DNA from: Cytobacillus dafuensis
GTDB lineage: Bacteria > Bacillota > Bacilli > Bacillales > Cytobacillaceae
Assembly (NCBI RefSeq): GCF_007995155.1
Contig: NZ_CP042593.1
Coordinates: forward strand, 1,282,001 to 1,346,000
DNA length: 64,000 nt
Direction: 5' to 3'
Part shown: positions 17,076 to 25,539 of the stretch, in pieces
How positions within the stretch are numbered: the stretch's first letter is position 1
Layout of the letters: each line of letters begins with the position of its first letter
The notes under the pieces: model-generated
Seen by the model: only the letters and a program-made list of their open reading frames with translations
Told to the model about the DNA's origin: nothing
Databases searched by the model: none
Translations under genes and position numbers: made by a program

Positions 17076-18440
17076 GTGCCAAGCGAAAATAACAAGTATC
17101 AAAATCAATCATTGTTTAGTATTACATGGCCGCTTTTTATTGAAATTTCCCTGCATATGAGTGTTGGGATTATTGCGACATTAATTTTGAGTGGATATTC
17201 TGATAAGGCCGTTGCGGGTGTTGGGGTAGCTAATCAGATTATTAATATCTTTATCTTAATTTTTAATGTCACCGTCATTGGGGCAATGATATTAATTGGT
17301 CAAAATTTAGGTGCGAACCAATTGAAACGGGCACGCCAGCTTGCACGCTCTGCTTTTGGGATAAATTTATGGGTTGGCGTCGCGATGACTGTCGTTGTTG
17401 TATTGTTTGGTGATGTATTTTTACGCTTCTATGGGCTAAGTGGGGAGATTTATGACTATGCTCATACATTTCTAACGATTACAGGTTTCTCGCTCGTACT
17501 TGAAGCCATTTCCCTTGCATTAAGTGCTGTTTTGCGCAGCTATGGTCATACAAAAGAAGCCATGATTATGACGGTTATGATGAATATTATTAGTGTTACG
17601 GGTTACTTTATTGCGATTAAAGGCTGGTTTGGCCTGCCAGTAACAGGGGTTGTGGGAGTTTCGTATTCTATCATTATCGCGAGGATTTTTCTCATTCTGG
17701 CTCTTCTTTACTTTGTTTATAAAATATTAGATTTAAAGTTTTCTATAAAAGATATTTTTTCCATTCATAAAACAGATATAAAGGAAATCTTTCACATCGG
17801 GATTCCGTCAGCTGGAGAAAACCTTTCCTATCAGCTTTCGCAAATTGTGATCACAAGCTTTGTTGCCACGATCGGGGACGATGCATTGGCGGCTCGTGTG
17901 TATATTATCAATATTTCCATGCTCTGCTATTTATTCACACTGGCGATTGCTCAAGGGACTCAGCTGCTGATTGCGCGTTATATTGGAGCGAAGGACTATG
18001 ATAGAACCTTAAAACGAGGACTAAAGACATTAAAAATTTCGATGGTTGTTACGTTAGCGGTGTCGCTTGCGATTGCCCTTACTGGCGAACCTGTATTAGC
18101 GGTGTTTACAGACGAATCTAGCATTATTTCGATTGGACTCCCTGTTCTATGGGCAATAGTATTTATTGAACCTGGCCGTGCTATGAATATTGTTCTGATG
18201 GGGTCTTTAAAATCTGTCGGCGATGTTCGTTTCCCTGTTGTTATCGGCATTATTTGCATGTGGGGAGTAGCAGTCGTATTTAGCTACCTTTTCGGGATTG
18301 TCCTTGGATTAGGGTTACTTGGAATATGGCTAGCTCAAGGGTTTGATGAATGGATTCGTGGAATCTTTGCACTAAGACGCTGGTTATCTAAGCCGTGGTT
18401 AAAGAAAAAGGAAGCAAAGTATGAAATTGCAGCAAATTGA
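17076..18440 (+). CDS. MATE-family multidrug/metabolite exporter
   Basis: A 454-residue integral membrane protein with about 12 helices, matching the MATE family (NorM/YeeO type): N-terminal FSITWPLFIEISLHMSVG, the VAGVGVANQI segment and the repeated second half beginning IFHIGIPSAGENLSYQLSQI. It would export cationic drugs or metabolites using a Na+ or H+ gradient. The GTG start has AAGAAGGG eight bases upstream. Leader and first 20 codons are copied at 8622-8724. Immediately downstream lies a displaced 3' end of another gene (18465-18563), so no terminator of its own is obvious. Confidence 0.88.
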   Translation: MPSENNKYQNQSLFSITWPLFIEISLHMSVGIIATLILSGYSDKAVAGVGVANQIINIFILIFNVTVIGAMILIGQNLGANQLKRARQLARSAFGINLWVGVAMTVVVVLFGDVFLRFYGLSGEIYDYAHTFLTITGFSLVLEAISLALSAVLRSYGHTKEAMIMTVMMNIISVTGYFIAIKGWFGLPVTGVVGVSYSIIIARIFLILALLYFVYKILDLKFSIKDIFSIHKTDIKEIFHIGIPSAGENLSYQLSQIVITSFVATIGDDALAARVYIINISMLCYLFTLAIAQGTQLLIARYIGAKDYDRTLKRGLKTLKISMVVTLAVSLAIALTGEPVLAVFTDESSIISIGLPVLWAIVFIEPGRAMNIVLMGSLKSVGDVRFPVVIGIICMWGVAVVFSYLFGIVLGLGLLGIWLAQGFDEWIRGIFALRRWLSKPWLKKKEAKYEIAAN

Positions 18441-18464
18441 GGGTAATAGTACTAGCTGAAATCG

Positions 18465-18563
18465 TATGGATTAATGCCGACAATGCTAAATTCGCTTATT
18501 GTCGGGATTTTTCTCAATGTCTATCTCCGGAAAGACATTGTCAAATCCGAGGTACCAGTATTA
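18465..18563 (+). pseudogene. displaced 3' end of the SEDS-like gene
   Basis: This stretch (YGLMPTMLNSLIVGIF-type codons) matches the last 100 bases of the SEDS-like gene at 25346-25443 at roughly 90 percent by eye. It includes CTAAATTCGCTTATTGTCGG and the gene's end. After the match the frame runs on through unrelated sequence (RFTPEETFDFISQLVLETED) to a stop at 18656-18658. Confidence 0.8.
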
Positions 18564-18720
18564 GATTTACGCCAGAGGAAACGTTTGATTTTATTTCCCA
18601 ACTTGTCTTGGAAACCGAAGATTTATTGAAGAACCCGTTTAAGAAAGGTGTATACTGAGGAATTTGGAAAATATAAAGGAATTTCAAGAATTGTTATTAA
18701 GATTTTGATAATAATATCGT

Positions 18721-18907
18721 TATTATTGCGGTTTTGTTTCCAGGTGAAAATAAGTAGTGAATACTTTTAAATAAGGTGTTAGGCCCCAATGCAGTAATTC
18801 TTTAATACTGTGGGGGTCTGGCACCTTTATTTATGGTGTTAGAATTAACTGAGGAATATAAAATAAAGGTAATCGAGAAGCCATACATGCTTCAAAGGAA
18901 GTAAATG
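18721..18907 (+). repeat. 188-bp intergenic repeat, copy 2
   Basis: Same element as 4630-4817 in the same orientation, with scattered substitutions. The hairpin core is again GGTGTTAGGC...GGTCTGGCACC and the tail ends CATACATGCTTCAAAGGAAG. Confidence 0.75.
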
Positions 18908-18927
18908 AACCATCCCCGTGTTTTCCG
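18907..18927 (-). repeat. REP-like repeat, degenerate unit
   Basis: The unit reads GAACCATCCCCGTGTTTTCC, one change from the GAACCGTCCCC core. It directly abuts the end of the 188-bp repeat. Confidence 0.4.
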
Positions 18928-19049
18928 CCTAAAATACTCAAAATGCAGATGTAAAGAATAGAAAAACCTTAGAATAATTCTGCTTATACGAGGGATAATA
19001 TGGTTAATAAGGGAGAAAGGGGCGGTTTCTTATTTTTTTTCTCCGTTTT

Positions 19050-20567
19050 TTGAAAAATAAACATTACTCAAAATACCGGCAAACAAACCAATATGATAAT
19101 CAAGTAAAGCATGGTTTAGTAGATGGTCAACCTTTATATTCAGATTTATCAATGAATATACAAAAGCTTCAGCAGTTGTTTCCCCAGGCACCGGATTTGG
19201 TCATTCGACGCTTCGAATTCGCTGGCAATGGAACCAAGGCAGCTTTAGTATTTTTAGATACGTTAACGGATAAAAATTCAATATGTAATAACGTTTTGAG
19301 TTCCTTGATGCAAGTCTCTTTCGATCCGAATAGGGAATTACCCATTTCTGTAGGGGATGTCAAAAGTGCACAATCATGGAATGCAGTTGAAAATGCCCTT
19401 TTTATAGGTGAAAGTGCCTTATTTATTCAAGGTGAAAAAAAAGTATATCTTTTGAATACAAAGGGATGGCCTCAAAGAGCAATTGAAGATCCACAGCTTG
19501 AAACATCATTGAAAGGGGCACACCAGGGATTCGTTGAGACTGCAGGTCAGAATATTGCGATGCTACGAAGGTATATTCCGAATCGGGAATTGGCCTTCAA
19601 GGAGGTTACACTCGGCGTTCGCGGAAAGTCAAAGGCCTTTATTGTGTACCTGGAAGATATCGCAAGCGGAGAATTGCTTCAGGAACTGGAAGACAGAATC
19701 AAACAAATTCAAATGGATGTGATTGTCAATACAGGGGAACTCTCTGAATTTATTGAAGATAATCCCTATTCCCCGTTTCCCCAGTTTATTTTAACCGAAA
19801 GACCGGACGCTGCGGCTTCGCAAATTCTTCAAGGCCGATTTGCTGTAATTGTCGATCGTTCACCATCCGTTTTAATTGCACCTGGGACATTAACTTCTTT
19901 TCTTCAGAGTGTCGATGATTACAGTACTCGCTGGATCGCTGCATCATTAATACGGCTGATGCGTTTTTTGGCTTTTTTTATTACATTGTTTCTGCCTGCA
20001 ACCTATGTAGCAGTCATCTCCTATAATTATGAAGTCATTCCCTTAAAGCTATTTATTTCTATTGCAGAAACACGGGCAAAAGTACCTTTTCCACCCGTCA
20101 TGGAAGCATTGATGATGGAGGTCACGATTGAAATGATGAGAGAAGCAGGTATACGTCTTCCGGCCCCAATGGGTCAGACGGTGGGTATTGTGGGAGGGAT
20201 TGTCATTGGGCAAGCAGCGGTTCAGGCAGGAATTGTAAGTAATATTATGGTGATAGTCGTTGCTATAACGGCAATTGCTTCTTTCATAATTCCGAGTTAT
20301 GACATGGGGACAGCGATTCGAATGCTGCGATTTCCAATGATGCTGATGGCTTCTTTGTTTGGACTAACCGGAATCATGATCAGTTTTATGACATTGATGG
20401 CCCATTTAATTTGTCTTGAATCTTTAGGTACTCCCTATTTCAGTCCAATAGCTCCCTTCCGATTTGCTGATATGAAGGACTCATTTATTCGTTATCCACT
20501 ATGGAAGATGGTGAAACGGCCTAAAAGTATAAGGACCAAACAAGATAATCGTCAGGGAGGAAACTGA
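19050..20567 (+). CDS. GerA-family spore germinant receptor, A subunit
   Basis: A 505-residue inner-spore-membrane protein of the GerA/GerKA/GerBA family, part of the receptor that senses nutrients and opens the ion channel at germination. The soluble N-terminal region (about 1-295) contains the conserved DRSPSVLIAPGTLTSFLQS segment. The C-terminal half has about five helices with the hallmark FLPATYVAVISYNYEVIP and the MEALMMEVTIEMMREAGIRL stretch with PAPMGQTVGIVGG. It is the first gene of an A-B-C operon. The start is TTG 19050 by ORF length; no close ribosome binding site precedes it (AAAGGGG is about 30 bases up), so a later start is possible. Confidence 0.93.
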   Translation: MKNKHYSKYRQTNQYDNQVKHGLVDGQPLYSDLSMNIQKLQQLFPQAPDLVIRRFEFAGNGTKAALVFLDTLTDKNSICNNVLSSLMQVSFDPNRELPISVGDVKSAQSWNAVENALFIGESALFIQGEKKVYLLNTKGWPQRAIEDPQLETSLKGAHQGFVETAGQNIAMLRRYIPNRELAFKEVTLGVRGKSKAFIVYLEDIASGELLQELEDRIKQIQMDVIVNTGELSEFIEDNPYSPFPQFILTERPDAAASQILQGRFAVIVDRSPSVLIAPGTLTSFLQSVDDYSTRWIAASLIRLMRFLAFFITLFLPATYVAVISYNYEVIPLKLFISIAETRAKVPFPPVMEALMMEVTIEMMREAGIRLPAPMGQTVGIVGGIVIGQAAVQAGIVSNIMVIVVAITAIASFIIPSYDMGTAIRMLRFPMMLMASLFGLTGIMISFMTLMAHLICLESLGTPYFSPIAPFRFADMKDSFIRYPLWKMVKRPKSIRTKQDNRQGGN

Positions 20568-20582
20568 AGGTAAGGGGAAAAT

Positions 20583-21683
20583 ATGAAAAAGTACACCTAT
20601 AATGAAATCACTACTTTTCAATATGTTTGTTTAATAATAGGGACACAAATAGGGGCAGGCTTTCTAAGCCTTCCCAGTGTTCTTGCACAAAAGGCCGGAT
20701 CAGATGGATGGATGGCAATCATCATTGGCTGGCTTTTTAGCATTGTGTCCAGTATTTTTTTGGTGAAAACGGCCGAAAAGTATCCGAATGAGACGATTTA
20801 TGATATTCTAATTCGACTATTTGGCAAAATACTAGGAAAAGCAATCATTCTTATTTTTTTGCTATACTGCATCTGCTTTAGTTGGCTGATTATGATCAAC
20901 ACGTTGCTTTATATTAATGGGTGGTTTCTTCCCAATACTCCTGACTATATTATTGTGCTTATCTTTTCAATCCCGACATTATTAGTTGTCAGGAATGGTC
21001 TTCGCATTATTGGTCGATATGCGGAATTGGTTTTTTATCTTACGATGTGGTTTCCGCTTCTTTTTTTGCTGCCACTAAAGGATGGCAGTTTATTGCATTT
21101 ACTTCCTTTGTTTAAAGTTGGCTGGAAGTCGATTGCTGCCGCTGAATTGCCGGCCATTTATTCTTTTTTTGGATTTGAGCTTACCTTTTTCTTTTATCCC
21201 TTTTTACAAAAAAAACAATATGCTGTTCGGGGGATTGTGGTTGCAAACACCTTTGTGATGCTATTCTATCTTATCGTCACTTTATGCTGTTTCGTGTTTT
21301 TTTCTCCCGATGATATTGCTGATTTTAATCAGCCTGTCCTAAATTTGCTTAAAGTGATTGAATTTCATTTTCTTGAGCGAATTGATCTGATCATATTGAA
21401 TGTTTTGCTGCTTATTGCCTCAAGAGCCTGGATTATGTACATGTATTGTGCGGTCTATTGTTCGAGTCAATTAATGAAAAAACAGGATCACAGTGGACAT
21501 GTTCCGGTTTTGTTAGGGTTATTTATTGGGGCCACATTTTTTATCCATCCCACATGGCTTCAATTTAAAACGTGGCAAAAATGGATTTCATATACTGGAA
21601 TAGGGGTAGCTTTTATCTTTCCTCTACTATTATGGATCTACACTTCGATTTATGAGAAATACATACGGAGGAAATTCTCATGA
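20583..21683 (+). CDS. GerB-family germinant receptor permease subunit
   Basis: A 366-residue membrane protein of the spore germination permease group of the APC superfamily, the B subunit that binds the germinant. About ten helices are visible, starting with TFQYVCLIIGTQIGAGFLSL, the conserved unwound-helix region of the family. It lies 15 bases after the A subunit with AAGGGGAAA before the ATG. Its stop overlaps the start of the C subunit by four bases (ATGA), indicating translational coupling. Confidence 0.93.
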   Translation: MKKYTYNEITTFQYVCLIIGTQIGAGFLSLPSVLAQKAGSDGWMAIIIGWLFSIVSSIFLVKTAEKYPNETIYDILIRLFGKILGKAIILIFLLYCICFSWLIMINTLLYINGWFLPNTPDYIIVLIFSIPTLLVVRNGLRIIGRYAELVFYLTMWFPLLFLLPLKDGSLLHLLPLFKVGWKSIAAAELPAIYSFFGFELTFFFYPFLQKKQYAVRGIVVANTFVMLFYLIVTLCCFVFFSPDDIADFNQPVLNLLKVIEFHFLERIDLIILNVLLLIASRAWIMYMYCAVYCSSQLMKKQDHSGHVPVLLGLFIGATFFIHPTWLQFKTWQKWISYTGIGVAFIFPLLLWIYTSIYEKYIRRKFS

Positions 21684-22780
21684 GCAGAAAAATAATTTTA
21701 TGCCTTGTCATTCTTATCATGGTAATATCCGGGTGTGATGCAGCACCAATCGAGGATTTGAGCGTTTCCTTAATATTAGGTCTCGATTTGGATGAAAATG
21801 ACCAATTGTTAGTGTATATGTCAAGCCCTGTATTTAATAAGGAGGCAAAAGAAAAGGAGGAAGTGTATGAAGTTAAAACATTTTCTCTCCGGCAATCCCG
21901 AGAAAAATTTGATTCCAGAGTAATGGGCTTAACCGTAGGAAGTAAAACGCAAATTTTTTTATTGGGAAAACGCCTTCTTGAATCGAAAGATTGGTTTAAC
22001 TATATCGATCCTTTTTTTAGAGATCCCAAAAATACAGCAAGCGCCCGAATCGTAGCCGTAGACGGGGCCGTATCCGATGTTATTTTTGCCAAACCTAACG
22101 ATAAACCCCGCCTTCCGTTGTATCTTACGAATTTAATCGATACTACTGCCAAGAGGAATCTTGTGAAAAGAACGAACCTTCAGGATTTCCGCAGACAAAT
22201 AAAGGATAAAGGGAGAACTCCTTGGATCCCCGAAATAAAAAAGGATAAAAGAATTGAAATAACCGGATCTGCACTACTTTCACAATCAGGCAATAATAAA
22301 TTATCGATATCACTAGATGAAAATCAATTGTTAACCATTTTAGAAGGAAAGAAAAAAAAGGATTATTCCATTCTGGTACCTGTTTCTTTAAAATCCATGC
22401 AAACTAGTAAACCGTATATGAGTTTCACAATACCAAATATGAAGGTGAAGAAAAAGGTGGTCTATAATGGGCGGTTTATATATGATATAGATGTAAAAAT
22501 AAAAATTGCGATCACAGAACAACTTTTCGCAATTGATTTAGAAAAAGAGTCTGCCCAGCTTGAAAAAAGCATTTCTAAAGAGCTTAAGAAAGAATTCAGC
22601 CAGTTGATCCGTAAAATCCAAAAGGCTCAAATTGACCCATTAGGGCTCGGTCTGTATGCCAGAGCCTACACCTATCCAGAATGGAAAAAAGTTCAGGATC
22701 AATGGGGGGAAACTTTAGAAAAAGCAAAAATAAACATCCATGTAAACACAGAAATTAAGAGCATAGGAACAATACGTTAA
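21680..22780 (+). CDS. Ger(x)C-family germinant receptor lipoprotein
   Basis: A 366-residue lipoprotein, the C subunit of the receptor, anchored on the outer face of the inner spore membrane. The signal peptide IILCLVILIMVISGC ends in lipobox ISGC with Cys at about residue 19. The mature start DAAPIEDLSVSLILGLDLDE and later LGKRLLE...DPFFRDPKNTASARI are typical of the family. The C-terminus has the KEFSQLIRKIQKAQIDPLGL region. Last gene of the operon. Confidence 0.93.
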   Translation: MSRKIILCLVILIMVISGCDAAPIEDLSVSLILGLDLDENDQLLVYMSSPVFNKEAKEKEEVYEVKTFSLRQSREKFDSRVMGLTVGSKTQIFLLGKRLLESKDWFNYIDPFFRDPKNTASARIVAVDGAVSDVIFAKPNDKPRLPLYLTNLIDTTAKRNLVKRTNLQDFRRQIKDKGRTPWIPEIKKDKRIEITGSALLSQSGNNKLSISLDENQLLTILEGKKKKDYSILVPVSLKSMQTSKPYMSFTIPNMKVKKKVVYNGRFIYDIDVKIKIAITEQLFAIDLEKESAQLEKSISKELKKEFSQLIRKIQKAQIDPLGLGLYARAYTYPEWKKVQDQWGETLEKAKINIHVNTEIKSIGTIR

Positions 22781-23157
22781 AAAATGGTATAAGGAAGCTA
22801 ATTTGTGTATCATAAAAAGTGAATTGTCATTTTAGTATAGAGACTAATATTCTTTTTTTTTGATGAGTAAACAAGGCTGTTCAAAGTGGAACAATTAGCC
22901 CGTATTCAAACAACGCATATAAATAGAGCAGCACCTCCTGGTATTATCAACGTATCAATTTAGGAGGTGCTTTTCATATGTCACAGCAAAAACTTACTAT
23001 TGTCCCCGTTACATAACATACCGAAAACAAAAATACTTCTGCAACAAATCCAGCTTGCTAACCTTTGCCCGTTTTGATCGTGTAAGTAGGAAATTCCCAA
23101 TAAATGCAAACCTTTTCTAATTAGCGTCGTCTAAATTAGTAGAGGGGAGGAACGGAT
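22781..23157. other. intergenic region with a Shine-Dalgarno-sequestering hairpin and tiny ORF
   Basis: A perfect 10-bp inverted repeat, AGCACCTCCT / AGGAGGTGCT (22929-22971), places the ribosome binding site AGGAGGTG of a 12-codon frame (MSQQKLTIVPVT, 22978-23016) in its right arm. Downstream, another frame (to 23121) reads LTFARFDRVSRKFPINANLF. The unit therefore looks like the decayed 5' part of a gene, possibly a transposase, but I cannot name the family. Confidence 0.45.
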
Positions 23158-23691
23158 GTGGATGAATTAACGGTTGAATGGATTGCAGCCGAGAAGCCAG
23201 AAGAAACGATTCAGGAAATTATGAATCGTTATGGTCAAGAAGTCTTGCAGCTCGTCTATTCATATGTTGAAAATAAAGCGATTGCTGAAGATTTGACACA
23301 AGAGATTTTTATTAAATGCTATCGTTCGTTACATACTTTTAAAGGGCAAGCACAGTTGAAAACATGGCTATGGAGAATTGCTATTAATCATTGCAAGGAT
23401 TTTTTGAAAAGCTGGTACAACCGAAGTGTGATTTCCACTGATGATTTTTCTGTGGCAGACTCAGTGAAAAAAGAAACGGTCGAGCAGTCAGTCATTCAGA
23501 AGGACGAAGATGAGATGCTAGCTTTCGCTGTGATGAAATTGCCAATAAAATATCGTGAAGTGATTCTTCTTTATTATTACGAAGAACTTGTGATTAAGGA
23601 AATTTCTGCGATTTTAGAAGTGAAGGAAAATACGGTTAAGACTCGATTGCGGAAAGCGAAAGCACTTCTGAAAGAAAGTTTGGAGGAATAA
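23158..23691 (+). CDS. ECF-type sigma-70 family RNA polymerase sigma factor
   Basis: A 177-residue sigma factor. Region 2 (about 25-90) reads QLVYSYVENKAIAEDLTQEI with FIKCYRSLHTFKGQAQLKTWLWRIA. Region 4 (about 120-175) reads LPIKYREVILLYYYEELVIKEISAILEV with VKTRLRKAKALLK. The GTG start has GGGGAGG upstream. It heads a three-gene operon with a PadR-like regulator and a SEDS-type membrane protein and lacks a classical anti-sigma factor. The HAAS-SEDS protein could fill that role; this is inference. Confidence 0.9.
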   Translation: MDELTVEWIAAEKPEETIQEIMNRYGQEVLQLVYSYVENKAIAEDLTQEIFIKCYRSLHTFKGQAQLKTWLWRIAINHCKDFLKSWYNRSVISTDDFSVADSVKKETVEQSVIQKDEDEMLAFAVMKLPIKYREVILLYYYEELVIKEISAILEVKENTVKTRLRKAKALLKESLEE

Positions 23692-23695
23692 AGCG

Positions 23696-24124
23696 ATGGA
23701 AGAGCGTTTAAAACGATTACGTCAAGCAATGAAAAATAATACTTTTCACAGTCTTAGCTTCACTGAGGCACATGAAAAACAAGTTCTGAAAAAAATCGAC
23801 AATGAAGAAAGGGATGAAGAAATCCTATCTGCTGTTTTACAGTTATTCGTTCATGAGAAATCGGGTTATGAGTTAGCTCAGCTTTTACGAGTGAGAGGAA
23901 TAAAAAGCTTTGAAAATAATGAAGGCTTTTTGTACACGTTAATCCATCAATTAGAACGAAAAAACTACTTACATACTCGCTGGGATGAGTCTGGTGTTAA
24001 ACTTTACAAGTTAAATAAAAATGGGAGAAAGCTGCTGCAGTCAATGGAGGATGAATATGTGAAATTGCCGCCTCTATTCAAGGTATTGTTAGAAGGTTGG
24101 AAGAAATATGAAGGGCAACTCTAA
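23696..24124 (+). CDS. PadR-like winged-helix regulator
   Basis: A 142-residue protein with an N-terminal helical extension (about 1-45) and a PadR winged helix (LQLFVHEKSGYELAQLLRVR, then NNEGFLYTLIHQLERKNYLHTRW and KLYKLNKNGRKLL). PadR proteins usually repress linked membrane-stress genes. It starts four bases after the sigma stop (GAGGAATAAAGCGATG), so it is translated with it, and is followed by the SEDS gene. Confidence 0.85.
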   Translation: MEERLKRLRQAMKNNTFHSLSFTEAHEKQVLKKIDNEERDEEILSAVLQLFVHEKSGYELAQLLRVRGIKSFENNEGFLYTLIHQLERKNYLHTRWDESGVKLYKLNKNGRKLLQSMEDEYVKLPPLFKVLLEGWKKYEGQL

Positions 24125-24151
24125 ACAGCATGATGAAGGGTTGGTGATTTT

Positions 24152-25444
24152 ATGATGCTGAAAAAGGAGCAATCCTACATAACAGAAGTACTGAAACAAA
24201 TTAAATCAAAGGAAGCAAAGGAGAATATCGAAGCCGAGTTAAGGCATCATTTACAAGAGACGAAGTGCACCTTAATAAAAGACGGATTAACTGAAGAGGA
24301 AGCGGACGAGAAAGCGACTGTCCAGATGGGAAATCCCACGAAATTAGGAATCGAGCTAAACCTGCTTCACCGTCCGCGAATTGATTGGATGATGCTCACT
24401 CTTCTGATCGTGACATTTGGCTTGAGCTATCTCCCAATGCTAACAATTCCATCGATAATGAATGGTGGTATTTATACTGGCAGCTATTATCTTGTCAATA
24501 AAGTGATTATTATCCTATTAGGAATGAGTATAGTAACAGGCATTATGTTCTTAGATTATCGGAAGCTGCGAAACTTTCAATGGGTTTTCTTTGGACTTGC
24601 AATCTTTATTTTTCTATTATTAGTTTTTGTACCAACTTCATATATGCATTGGGGTCCTAAGCTTGATATCGGTTCACTTACGATTGAAAGCTCAATGGCA
24701 TTGCCGTTTCTTTATCTTTTTTGGGCAATTTTATTAAATAATAAAAAAGTGAATGTCTGGAAAGTTGGATTGGCATTTACTGTAACTTTTTTCTTCCTAC
24801 AATTTTTAGGTTCATCTACTTTTTTGCTTATTTATGTGATTATGGTTTTTTCGATGGTTGTGTGGAGGCTAAGAAAGGCAGCCGGACCAGTGATCGGTTT
24901 ATTTACATTTGTTTGCTTACTAGGCGTTGTGCCGTTCGTTTCTACTAAGGAGTACTGGCTAAGCAGGATTGCAGCTTTCGTAAATCCAGATCAAGATCCT
25001 CAAGGTATGGGCTATATGTATTTGCAGGTGAAAGAGTTAATGCAGAATGCTGGGTTGTTTGGAAACAGAAACTCTAATAAGATTGATTTTTTACCAGAGT
25101 CACATACGGATTTTGTGTTTGTTAATTTTACTTATCATTACGGTTGGGTTTTAGCGGGCATACTTGTACTGATATTAGCATTATTACTCGCCCGTATGAT
25201 TGTTAGTATAGAAAAAATCAAGGATCCCTTTGGAAAAACGCTTATTGTTGGTGGGGCAGCCATTTTTTCAGTTCAATTTATTTTCAATATTGCGATGACA
25301 ATCGGTTTATTGCCAATGACGGCAATGCCGCTGCCATTTATTAGCTATGGATTAATGCCAACAATGCTAAATTCGCTTATTGTCGGGATTTTTCTCAGTG
25401 TCTATCGTCGGAAAGACATTGTCAGATACGAGGCATCAGTCTAA
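24152..25444 (+). CDS. SEDS-family (FtsW/RodA/SpoVE-like) protein with N-terminal HAAS domain
   Basis: A 430-residue membrane protein. Residues about 1-75 form a HAAS/permease-prefix helical domain (SYITEVLKQIKSKEAKENIE then AELRHHLQETK... DEKATVQMGNP). About ten helices follow with SEDS traits: FVPTSYMHWGPKLDI..., SHTDFVFVNFTYHYGWVLAG and the C-terminal MPLPFISYGLMPTMLNSLIVGI. SEDS proteins polymerise peptidoglycan strands; the conserved HTDFVF-type motif is present. The HAAS domain commonly pairs with PadR regulators, as here. A copy of its last 100 bases lies at 18465-18563. Confidence 0.88.
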   Translation: MMLKKEQSYITEVLKQIKSKEAKENIEAELRHHLQETKCTLIKDGLTEEEADEKATVQMGNPTKLGIELNLLHRPRIDWMMLTLLIVTFGLSYLPMLTIPSIMNGGIYTGSYYLVNKVIIILLGMSIVTGIMFLDYRKLRNFQWVFFGLAIFIFLLLVFVPTSYMHWGPKLDIGSLTIESSMALPFLYLFWAILLNNKKVNVWKVGLAFTVTFFFLQFLGSSTFLLIYVIMVFSMVVWRLRKAAGPVIGLFTFVCLLGVVPFVSTKEYWLSRIAAFVNPDQDPQGMGYMYLQVKELMQNAGLFGNRNSNKIDFLPESHTDFVFVNFTYHYGWVLAGILVLILALLLARMIVSIEKIKDPFGKTLIVGGAAIFSVQFIFNIAMTIGLLPMTAMPLPFISYGLMPTMLNSLIVGIFLSVYRRKDIVRYEASV

Positions 25445-25477
25445 ATGAATCCAAATAACAGAGAAGCGTTTCATAAA

Positions 25478-25520
25478 GAAAGAGGATAGGGAGAGCGATT
25501 GCTTCATCTATCCTCTTTTT
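25478..25520. terminator. intrinsic terminator after the ECF/PadR/SEDS operon
   Basis: The stem AAAGAGGATAG / CTATCCTCTTTTT encloses an 18-20-base loop containing GCGATTGC, and a T run follows. Confidence 0.85.
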
Positions 25521-25539
25521 ACTATATTGATTTGCAAGC

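Larger units (their letters stand above)
18564..19049. other. mosaic intergenic region before the germination operon
   Basis: It contains about 95 bases of protein-like sequence of unknown family (to 18658), the second 188-bp repeat, and a REP-like unit. The final 120 bases must hold the gerA-type promoter. That operon should use the forespore sigma-G in Bacillaceae, but I could not pick a confident -35/-10 pair. Confidence 0.4.

Noticed and set aside
18437..18658. 73-codon frame after the MATE gene
   Set aside because: Most of it is the displaced SEDS 3' end read in another context; treated as a fragment, not a gene.
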